This document shows positions 1-7,964 of a stretch of DNA of 51,085 nucleotides, one piece after another. The stretch spans positions 1 through 51,085 of the forward strand of contig NZ_SUEO01000016.1 in NCBI RefSeq assembly GCF_004962925.1, given 5' to 3'. The position numbers and the translations under genes were made by a program. Origin of the DNA: Mesorhizobium sp. (GTDB lineage Bacteria; Pseudomonadota; Alphaproteobacteria; Rhizobiales; Rhizobiaceae). How positions within the stretch are numbered: the stretch's first letter is position 1; every line of letters begins with the position of its first letter. The notes below the pieces were generated by a model. It had not been told where the DNA came from. It ran no database searches and saw only the letters and a list, made by a program, of their open reading frames with translations.

Positions 1-1
1 G

Positions 2-226
2 CCGACGGGCCGCCTCGGCCTCGACCACTTCGAGGGCCGCTCCTGGCAGGGCCATCGACACGCGCTCATGACCATGATCGCTCATGCTTTCCTCCAGCGC
101 CGCCGCCTGAGAGCGGGTGGGGAAAAAAGAACAGCCGAAGGACCCCTCAGCCAACACTACCCGCCGTGCGAAGAGCCCTTCACGCAGCCACGCCAGAGCG
201 ACGTCCTCACAGCCGCATTAGGCTCA
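2..226 (+). pseudogene. 3' end of an IS transposase (DDE, IS701/IS4-like), truncated by window start
   Basis: Frame containing cgc-ctc-ggc-ctc-gac-cac-ttc-gag-ggc-cgc-tcc-tgg reads RLGLDHFEGRSWQG.., typical of DDE transposase C-termini, followed by ALMTMIAHAFLQ. End is approximate. Confidence 0.45.
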
Positions 227-1423
227 CGCCATCGACGCGACCACCTCCAGCATCACCTCCGTCGCGCCGCCGCCGATGGATAGGGCGCGGGCGTCACGCG
301 CTATGCGCTCGATCGGGCTCTCGCGCATGAAGCCCATAGCGCCGTGGAACTGCACGCACGTATACGCGACCTCGTTGACGAGTTCGCCGCAGATAGCCTT
401 CACCATCGACACCTCGCGCAGGCAATCTTCGTCCGCCGCCATGCGCCAAGCGGTGGCATAGAGAAACTGGCGGCCTGCCTCCACCTTCGCAGAAAGCATG
501 GCCAGACGTTCACGGATCGCCTGCATGTCCCATAGGACGCCCCCGAATGCGCGGCGAGCTTTCACCCAGCCGAGGGTCATATCGATCGCCGCCTCGGCCG
601 CCCCTATCGCCATGCCGGCGAGGACAAGGCGCTCGTTCTGGAAGTTGCGCATGATAGAGTAGAAGCCCTGTCCCTCTGCGCCGAGTACGTTCTCGGCGGG
701 GATACGGCAACCGTCGAAGACGAGCTCCGCCGTATCGGAGGAGCGCCAGCCGTGCTTGTCCAGCTCGCGGGCGACGCTGAAGCCTGGCGTGCCTTTCTCG
801 ACGAGGAACATCGTGATCCCGTGGCTTCCTGCCGAGGGATCGGTTTTGGCGGCGACGCAGTAGAGATCCGCGTGGACGCCGTTGGTGATGTAGAGCTTCG
901 TGCCGTCGAGGACGTAAGAGTCGCCCTCTCGGCGGGCGCGCGTGCGGATGGCCTTCACGTCCGAGCCCGCATCCGGCTCCGTGATGGCGACCGCGGTGAT
1001 CACCTCGCCGCTGATAATACCCGGCATCCAGCGGGCCCGCTGGGCTTTGGTCCCGTCGTGAAAGACATGCACGGAAGCCATGTCGGTATGGACCAGCGTC
1101 GCGATGGCGACGCCGCCATAGGTCGAGCGCCCGAGCTCCTCGGCGAAGATCGTGGATGCGACCACGTCCATCTCGGCACCACCATACTCGGCCGGGTAGC
1201 GGATGCCGAAGAAGCCGAGTTCGCCCATGCGGCGCAGGATCGGACGGGGAACGAACCCGTCCTCCTCCCAGCGATCCGCACGGGGCTTGATCTCCTCCTC
1301 GACGAACCGGCGCACCTGGTCGCGTAAGAGCTCATACTCCCCCGCCGCCCAAGGCAGCCCCGATCCTCGCGCCGGTACCCAAGCTTTGTCCATCATCTTC
1401 ATCCGCTCTGCTGTGCAGTCCAA
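224..1423 (-). CDS. acyl-CoA dehydrogenase family protein
   Basis: 399 aa; ITEPDAGSDV, FHGAMGFMRESPIERIARDARALSIGGGATEVML; immediately downstream of the NRPS-like gene on the same strand. Confidence 0.92.
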   Translation of the reverse strand: MDCTAERMKMMDKAWVPARGSGLPWAAGEYELLRDQVRRFVEEEIKPRADRWEEDGFVPRPILRRMGELGFFGIRYPAEYGGAEMDVVASTIFAEELGRSTYGGVAIATLVHTDMASVHVFHDGTKAQRARWMPGIISGEVITAVAITEPDAGSDVKAIRTRARREGDSYVLDGTKLYITNGVHADLYCVAAKTDPSAGSHGITMFLVEKGTPGFSVARELDKHGWRSSDTAELVFDGCRIPAENVLGAEGQGFYSIMRNFQNERLVLAGMAIGAAEAAIDMTLGWVKARRAFGGVLWDMQAIRERLAMLSAKVEAGRQFLYATAWRMAADEDCLREVSMVKAICGELVNEVAYTCVQFHGAMGFMRESPIERIARDARALSIGGGATEVMLEVVASMA

Positions 1424-1480
1424 CGCAAAAGCTTCCGTCCGAATTGGTTCCCCAAGGCCATTCGGAGGCCTTCCGGTAAG

Positions 1481-4453
1481 CTAGAGTTCGATTTCCTCTC
1501 TCGGTCCTTCCGAGACTGAAGGGGCTCTGGAATCGGCCACCCAGAGCATTCCGTCGATCACTTCCGCCAGTCCGGCCACTGTCGGGCGCTCGAAGAGGTT
1601 GCGAAGCTGCACGTCGACGCCGAAGGTCTCCCGCATGCGCGAGACCGCCCGCATCACTAGGAGCGAGTGCCCGCCCAGGCCGAAGAAGTTGTCGTCACGG
1701 CCGATCGACTCGACCTTCAGGAGCTCGCACCACAGCGCGGCCAGCGTCTTCTCGGTCTCCGTCGAGGGGGCGGCGAAAGCTTGTGCAGGCTGGATGTTTT
1801 CCGCCGTCGGCTCGGGAAGCGCGGAGCGGTCGATCTTGCCGTTGGACGTGAGCGGCATCCGTTCGAGGCGAACATAGTGCGTCGGAATCATGGACTCCAA
1901 GAGTTCTTCGGCGAGGTGGGCGCGCAGGTCCGCCACGGTCAGGGGTTTCGACGAGACATAGTAGGCCACAAGTCGTGCGATGCCGTCTTCGGCCGCTGGC
2001 GGTTCGACATAGCCGATTTGGGCCATAATCTGCTTGATGCGGGGTACGTCCAGCTCGTCGTTGAGTTCGTCAATGGCTTCATCGCGCGTCTTCTGGCCGA
2101 GACGCACATCCCAGCTGTAGGGAAGGGCGTAATTGTGATGTCCCCGCTGCTTCTTATGAACGTAGATGCCGACATCGTTGATGAGGCAGTTCGTGGAGCG
2201 TCCTGTATCCGCAGGCCGATTCCATCCCGCCTGCGTCTTCAGGAAGTCGAGCATGTCCTCCAGAGGGACGCTCCAATAGCGGTAGAAGTCGATGAACTTC
2301 ACTTCCTCGAATACTGAGTCATTCCCGAAGGCATCCACGTCGAGATAGCGCGACACAGCATCCTCGCGGCGGTGATACTCCTTGCGCGCCTCGGCGATGA
2401 GCGCGTCCAGACGGGCCGGATCGTAGTCGTCCCGCTTGAAGACCTCCTCGGTCAGGCGCGTCTCAAAGAACTGGCCGCGGGACAACCCCGTCACGATGTA
2501 TCCGATCCCTCGTTCGCGGGCGACGTTTGTGGCCAGGGTGTAGATCGTCTTGAAGCAACCGTTGCAGACGTTCGCGAACCGTTTCAGGCTGTCGACGAAG
2601 ATCTCGTTCATATGCGGCGTGCTTCCCCAGTGGTGATCCACGCCGAGTGAGTTCACGAGCCGCCTGATATTGGCCTTGGCTCCTTCCGAAATGAAACCGT
2701 TGTCGAGGGTGAAGGTAAGCGGTTTCACCCCCATGGCGACGAGCTTGCACAGCATAAAACTGCTGTCTTTGCCGCCGCTCAACAGCACGATGCAGTCGTA
2801 AGGTCCCTTCCGGTTAGCCTGCATCTCCGCGATGAGAACCTGGAGGTCATCCGATGTCTTGAAATAGGTCTGCGCCTTGTCGACATAGGTGTCGAAGGCC
2901 CGGCATAGATTGCAGACGCCTGCCGCATCGAATGTCGTGCCGGGCAGGCCGGACTCAACACCGCACCGTTCGCAATAACGCACTTGTGTCGCTGGTTTCG
3001 CCACCGGGGTGGCGATGGCAACGACAGCGCATTCCTGAACGTGCGGGTGCTTCAGCAGCCGCGCTTCGATCTCGCCCAGCTCGACACGCGCGCCACCAAC
3101 CTTCACCTGATGATCGGCGCGGCCGAGAAAGTCCAGGCGCCCTTCCGAGTTCCAGCGGGCGAGATCGCCCGTCCTGTACAGCCGCAGCTTCGAAAACCCA
3201 TCTCGGGGATCGGTGACCGTGAGGAAACGCTCATCGGTCAAGTCAGGGCGATTGAAATAGCCTCTCACGAGACCGTCGCCGGCAATGAACATCTCACCGA
3301 TGATGCCGGGGGCGGTGGGCTGATGTGCCTTGTTGAGGACGTAGATGCCCGCATTGGCGGCCGGAACGCCGATCGGCACCGATGCGGATTGATCCCGGTC
3401 GATGTCGAAACGGTGAATCATGCAGCCCACAGTGGCTTCGGTTGGTCCGTACTCGTTGTAGATCTCGATAGGATGGGGGATGGCTTTTGTGATATCGCGA
3501 GCCAACTCGGTTTTGAGGTCCTCGCCACCCACGATGAACTTGCGCAGCCTTGTGGTCTCAAGATTGCGGTCGCGGATCATCGCGAGATGCGCCGGCGTCA
3601 GCTTCATGATATCGACGGCATTGTCGTCGATGACCTTGAGCACCACCATGCTCTGGACTCCGGGATCACCAAGATAGACCACGATGCGGCCGCCGGTGAT
3701 GAGTGGCGTGAAGAGCGTCGTGACGGTCAGGTCGAAGGCGAGGGATGAGAAAAGGGGCCATGCGAGACGTTCGCGGGAACTGTACACCCGAGCGGCCCAC
3801 CAGATGTAGTTCACCAGGTTCCGGTGCTCGATCACGACGCCCTTGGGCGTGCCGGTCGAGCCGGAGGTGAAGATGATATAGGCGGCGCCGTCCGGAGTGG
3901 CAGCGGACGGTCGGGCCGAGTCCGGCTGATTCAAAATCGACCCGAAATCGGCGTCGAGCACAAAAATGTCGGCAAGGTTCGGGGAAACGACCGATTGCAG
4001 GCGCGCCTGAGTGATCGCCACCGGCGCCCGCCCGTCGGTCCCGTTGGCAATGTCCTTCAGGATTGTTGCCAGACGCCCCTTCGGCGTTGCCGCATCCACC
4101 GGCACATAGGCTGCGCCGGACTTCAGGACGCCTAAGATCGCGACGACGACTTCAATGGAGTGCTCCATGAACACAACGGCAATCCGACCCGGCCCCACGG
4201 TCGAACTTAGATGCGTGGCCATCTGGTTGGAGCGTTCGTTGAGCTGCTGGTACGTCAGCGTTGCGTCGCCGAAGCGGATCGCTTCAGCGTCAGGACTACG
4301 CGTCGCCTGGTCGCGGAAGAGATCGATGATCGTCCTGTCCGACGGGTAGGGCGCTGCCGTGCCGTTGTACTCGACAACCAGCGCCTGATGATCGGCATCT
4401 TTCAGCAGGGGAAGCGCTACGCCCTCCGCCGCGATAGGTAGGACTTCATTCAT
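1481..4453 (-). CDS. NRPS-like protein: adenylation domain interrupted by PP-loop ATP-pyrophosphatase (N-acetyl sugar amidotransferase/WbpG-like) domain, then PCP
   Basis: 990 aa; A3 FTSGSTGTPKG, A5 NEYGPTE, A7/A8 YRTGD..GRADHQVKVGGARVELGEIE; PP-loop SGGKDSS with CERC/CNLC/CNGC motifs; A9/A10 LLESMIPTHY..SNGKIDR; PCP FFGLGGHSLL; no condensation domain. Confidence 0.93.
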   Translation of the reverse strand: MNEVLPIAAEGVALPLLKDADHQALVVEYNGTAAPYPSDRTIIDLFRDQATRSPDAEAIRFGDATLTYQQLNERSNQMATHLSSTVGPGRIAVVFMEHSIEVVVAILGVLKSGAAYVPVDAATPKGRLATILKDIANGTDGRAPVAITQARLQSVVSPNLADIFVLDADFGSILNQPDSARPSAATPDGAAYIIFTSGSTGTPKGVVIEHRNLVNYIWWAARVYSSRERLAWPLFSSLAFDLTVTTLFTPLITGGRIVVYLGDPGVQSMVVLKVIDDNAVDIMKLTPAHLAMIRDRNLETTRLRKFIVGGEDLKTELARDITKAIPHPIEIYNEYGPTEATVGCMIHRFDIDRDQSASVPIGVPAANAGIYVLNKAHQPTAPGIIGEMFIAGDGLVRGYFNRPDLTDERFLTVTDPRDGFSKLRLYRTGDLARWNSEGRLDFLGRADHQVKVGGARVELGEIEARLLKHPHVQECAVVAIATPVAKPATQVRYCERCGVESGLPGTTFDAAGVCNLCRAFDTYVDKAQTYFKTSDDLQVLIAEMQANRKGPYDCIVLLSGGKDSSFMLCKLVAMGVKPLTFTLDNGFISEGAKANIRRLVNSLGVDHHWGSTPHMNEIFVDSLKRFANVCNGCFKTIYTLATNVARERGIGYIVTGLSRGQFFETRLTEEVFKRDDYDPARLDALIAEARKEYHRREDAVSRYLDVDAFGNDSVFEEVKFIDFYRYWSVPLEDMLDFLKTQAGWNRPADTGRSTNCLINDVGIYVHKKQRGHHNYALPYSWDVRLGQKTRDEAIDELNDELDVPRIKQIMAQIGYVEPPAAEDGIARLVAYYVSSKPLTVADLRAHLAEELLESMIPTHYVRLERMPLTSNGKIDRSALPEPTAENIQPAQAFAAPSTETEKTLAALWCELLKVESIGRDDNFFGLGGHSLLVMRAVSRMRETFGVDVQLRNLFERPTVAGLAEVIDGMLWVADSRAPSVSEGPREEIEL

Positions 4454-4504
4454 GAGATACGCTCCCCATCGCGGAAATCAAAAAATCAAATCACGTCAAT
4501 CATT

Positions 4505-5521
4505 TCAGCTTTTTTGGATTGCCTGGCGATAAAGTTCTGCGATGGCAGGTGCGTCCGGTTCCTCCAGCATAAGGGGATCGTTGCAGTCCTCGGGCCCGAA
4601 ATAAAATTCGGCATGGGGCACCACTCGAAGCCATCGGTGCGGTGCGGCACCCGATCGCCGCCAGGCCTTGTTCGGAAGGAATATGCATACTCGACCCGAA
4701 TACGGAGTGGGAATGTACCGCCGCAAAGCCGTGATCGCCGTGGATTTGAGTCGAGCTCTGCTCGCCAGCACCGGATCTGTCGTGACAGGCTCGTTGCTTT
4801 TGCGAACGAGGGTCACGAGAGCGCGGACGCGCTCGCCAAGGTTCCGGAGGCGACTGCCGAAATATCGGAGACGGGCGCCGAATGTCGGCAGCTTCGCCAT
4901 CTCTCGCAAGCACGAATCGGCGCTGCGCTTGGCAAAGAAATACAGCAGACGCGGCAATTCCTTATAGGTGGTGGGGTGAAGAGGGGCAAAAAGCGCTATG
5001 CATGGGACCTCCGCTCCGCGTTGACCCAGGATTTTTGCCAGTTCGAAAGCGGTTGCAGCGCCGGAGCAGTAACCGGCGATGATGTACGGACCGGCGGGCT
5101 GATATTCGACAATCTGGCGGGCGAAGTACTCGGCGATATCTTCGACGCGGTTCATCGGCTCGCTCTGCCCATCGAAGCCAGACGGTTGGAGTGCGTAAAA
5201 CGGTTGATCGCCGCCCAGGTGTTTCGACAGGTCCGAGAATGAGAAGGGCGCCCCGATATGCCCGGGTACGGCGTAAATGGGCGTGCGTGTTCCGCGAGAC
5301 TGCAGGGGAATGATTGCAGGCTGTTGCAGGGCCGCCGCCTTGGCCATATTCAGAAACGCGATGATCTCGCCCTTCCGGTCCCGCAACTGGTCGCGAAACT
5401 CTGCCGTCAGTGCGCCAACTGGGGCGTTGCACCGCAGCCGGTCGCCCTCTACCCAGACTTTGATGTCCCTGACCGCGAGGTCTGCGAGAAGCTCCGGGAA
5501 TTGCATCACGTCCGCCGACAT
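4505..5521 (-). CDS. thioesterase with N-terminal TubC-type docking domain
   Basis: 338 aa; N-term FPELLADLAVRDIKVWVEGDRLRCNAPVGALTAEFRDQLRDRKGEIIAFL (TubC_N-like); TE fold with AGYCSGAATAFELA nucleophile elbow. Confidence 0.88.
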   Translation of the reverse strand: MSADVMQFPELLADLAVRDIKVWVEGDRLRCNAPVGALTAEFRDQLRDRKGEIIAFLNMAKAAALQQPAIIPLQSRGTRTPIYAVPGHIGAPFSFSDLSKHLGGDQPFYALQPSGFDGQSEPMNRVEDIAEYFARQIVEYQPAGPYIIAGYCSGAATAFELAKILGQRGAEVPCIALFAPLHPTTYKELPRLLYFFAKRSADSCLREMAKLPTFGARLRYFGSRLRNLGERVRALVTLVRKSNEPVTTDPVLASRARLKSTAITALRRYIPTPYSGRVCIFLPNKAWRRSGAAPHRWLRVVPHAEFYFGPEDCNDPLMLEEPDAPAIAELYRQAIQKS

Positions 5522-5826
5522 AGGGCCTTCCGATCACTTTCTTCATCATTTACGGCGGAGCCGAAGTGGTTCCCGCGTCCCAGTTGCTCCAGCACGACGG
5601 TTTCATCGATGAAACTGCCGCCTCTTTCTCCGTACGCCCGGGACATGTCAGTGAGCGCTGTCCCGTGTTCTCGACCGCGAAGTGTGGGAAACAAGTGCGG
5701 TTCGAATGAACTTGCGTGCAGTCCAATGGAATTGGTTGAGCTTCTCGTTTATCCAGCTTCTCGTTTATCCCCAGTGCATCGTAAGTGAATGATGGCATCG
5801 CGGACACTTCAATTCCGGACTACCAC

Positions 5827-6711
5827 TCAATTCCGGACTACCACGGTCCCGATGTACTCAGATTTCGGTACGAACCTACGGACAGCCCAATCCCTTTCAT
5901 CCCAAGAGAGGGGCTGTCCTAAGCCGCACCCCAAGGCCTTAGAAATAGCTTCCAGCCGGGTCCAGCGCCGGAGGAAGCCTTCCAGCCGGTCTTCCGGACC
6001 AAGGGCGGTGTAGGACCCATACTCGGAGGAGGAAAAGCAGAGCGCTGCGATCTCGTCCGCTTCGGGCACAGGGAGAACTGCCTCGATGTCCACCCCGACT
6101 TCCTGCCCGGTCGAAAGGGCGACGACTGCGACATCTCCGGATCGTGAGACGCTGAAGCGCAAATCGCGAGAAGGCATGCGGTGCGAGAGGTGGGGTTTGC
6201 CTAGGCGTCCATATTCTAGTTCGACGTCGGACGGCGAGATTCCCAGTTTGGAAGCGAGGACCCGGCGAAGCTGCCCACGGGTAGCGACAAAGCGGCGGCG
6301 GTCCCGCTCCAGTCTCAGCCCCTCGGCGCGCCGACGTTCCTCTTCGTTGAGGCAAACGCCTATCTCGCGGATGACGTTCTGCTCCGCATCGAGCATGAAT
6401 GCCAGGATCTCCAAACCACCATTCTCGAGAACCGGCATTATGATCCCGGGTCTCAGCTCGACTTCATCCAAAAAGTTTGGCGAGGGCGGTGCCGGCTCCA
6501 CAAGAGGCTGACTGACGCCGAATCTGACGGGTCGAATTAATCGATGTCCCGGCCGAGCCGAGAGAGCATGAAAATTCCAGCTCGCGCCCAATACGCCATG
6601 GCGATCGTCCCCGCCCGCGCCAGAAAATTGGATAAAGTCGAACTCGGGGCAGCAGTCAGAAGTCATACGTGGTTTCCGATCGCTGGGAGCGCTCATCCCG
6701 CACAAGCGCAA
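5827..6711 (-). CDS. 4'-phosphopantetheinyl transferase (Sfp type)
   Basis: GVDIEAV ... FSSSEYGSY ... FLRRWTRLEAISKALGCGL motifs; start codon uncertain. Confidence 0.88.
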   Translation of the reverse strand: MRLCGMSAPSDRKPRMTSDCCPEFDFIQFSGAGGDDRHGVLGASWNFHALSARPGHRLIRPVRFGVSQPLVEPAPPSPNFLDEVELRPGIIMPVLENGGLEILAFMLDAEQNVIREIGVCLNEEERRRAEGLRLERDRRRFVATRGQLRRVLASKLGISPSDVELEYGRLGKPHLSHRMPSRDLRFSVSRSGDVAVVALSTGQEVGVDIEAVLPVPEADEIAALCFSSSEYGSYTALGPEDRLEGFLRRWTRLEAISKALGCGLGQPLSWDERDWAVRRFVPKSEYIGTVVVRN

Positions 6712-7149
6712 TTCGTTCTAATGAACGCCAGCGCCATTCATGCTGACTTCCTGATGAAACAATCACGTAAGGGCGAAAGCAAGGAGCGCCTGGTGGATAT
6801 TTTGATGTATGGATGGCTACTTCAAAAGACCCAGACATACTGCTGCCCGCAAGGGGTCTGCCGGAGGCGAAACTGCCAAATAATCTTGCCGGATTGACAA
6901 TGAACTGGCGCTCCAATGATCCCCTGCTCTGACGAGCAAGGCTGCTGCGCCGGCTCTGGCCAAAGAGCAGTTACTTGAATGCGGAATTACGTCAGATCAA
7001 AGCAATCTCCGCGCTTCGCTTGCGCGGCCGAGTGACCGCCTGGGCGATGGGCTTTTGCTGCTGGACGACCGAAGCCTCCCGGCCTGCCCGCGAGGCTTTC
7101 ATGCCTTACGGAAGAATTGGGATCGTGTCCCTGGGAGTAGCTGACGGCT

Positions 7150-7560
7150 TGGTTTCCACAGCAGGCCCGGCTGGCGTCCTACTCGGCGGTGGAGGCACGC
7201 AGATAGAGGCGGGCGGCGATCTCGACCGTCTTTCCGACGAGCGACGCGCGCCAGTCCCGCATTGTGGGCGTTGCGCAGCCGCTCGGACGATCATATCGTT
7301 CGGGTGCCCGATCATCTCCGCAAGGTCCCAGCCAAACAGCGCGTCGGCCGCATGGTTGGCGAACCGGATGACGCCGTGGACGTCGATGGTGAGGATCGCA
7401 AGCTCATGGCGTCGGCAAAGCCCATCATCGCCGCGCGCGATCTCGCTGTGGCGAAGCTCCAACTGCTGCATCACGAGCGCCGCGAGCTCCTGCAGCGCCC
7501 GGCGCCGACGATCTGCCGCGCCGATGGCTTGGTCCAAACGATGGCAGCCCTTCGTTGAGC
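7150..7560 (-). pseudogene. GAF/PAS sensor protein remnant
   Basis: LQELAALVMQQLELRHSEIA (GAF end) then IDVHGVIRFANHAADALFGWDLAEMIGHPNDMIV (PAS); continues as RLRNAHNAGLARV in another frame, i.e. frameshifted. Confidence 0.5.
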
Positions 7561-7763
7561 AGGATGGCGCCGTCATCACCGGCCGGCACACTGATGTTGG
7601 CGAGCGTCCGCCGATAAACGGTCCTGTCGGCCGCTGCGGAGAACCTCGCCCTGCTGGCGGCGGATCAGGTGGACCGAGGGGGTACCCCCCGCACGGACAG
7701 AAAGGGGCCGAAAGGTCCTTATTCAACGACTTAATATGGTCGCTACGGGCTACTTGTAATCTA

Positions 7764-7848
7764 TGGCTCCAGCGGTAGGAGTCGAACCTACAAGCCTTTC
7801 GGCGTCGCATTAACAGTGCGGTGCGTCTACCAATTTCGCCACGCTGAA
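7764..7848 (-). tRNA. class-II tRNA with anticodon GUU (Asn-like), CCA encoded
   Basis: TTCAGCG TG GCG AAATTGGTAGA CGC A CCGCA CTGTTAA TGCGA CGCCGAAAGGCTT GTAGG TTCGACT CCTAC CGCTGGA G CCA; 7-bp acceptor, 3-bp D stem, 13-nt variable arm with GCC/GGC hairpin, 5-bp T stem. Confidence 0.85.
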
Positions 7849-7964
7849 ACATAGATTAGACAAATCCAATCTCTCCTTGGTCCTCGCCTGCCGAAGAGCC
7901 GAACCCGCCGATCGATTGTCGGCGATGCAGAGCGCACTCCGTGGCAGAGATGACGCTGAGACAA

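Noticed and set aside
6975-7778. 267-aa ORF on + strand
   Set aside because: Antisense to the PAS remnant and tRNA; no domain
7106-7852. 248-aa ORF on - strand as a real gene
   Set aside because: Its first ~30 codons are the tRNA sequence itself; the rest is a frameshifted GAF/PAS remnant
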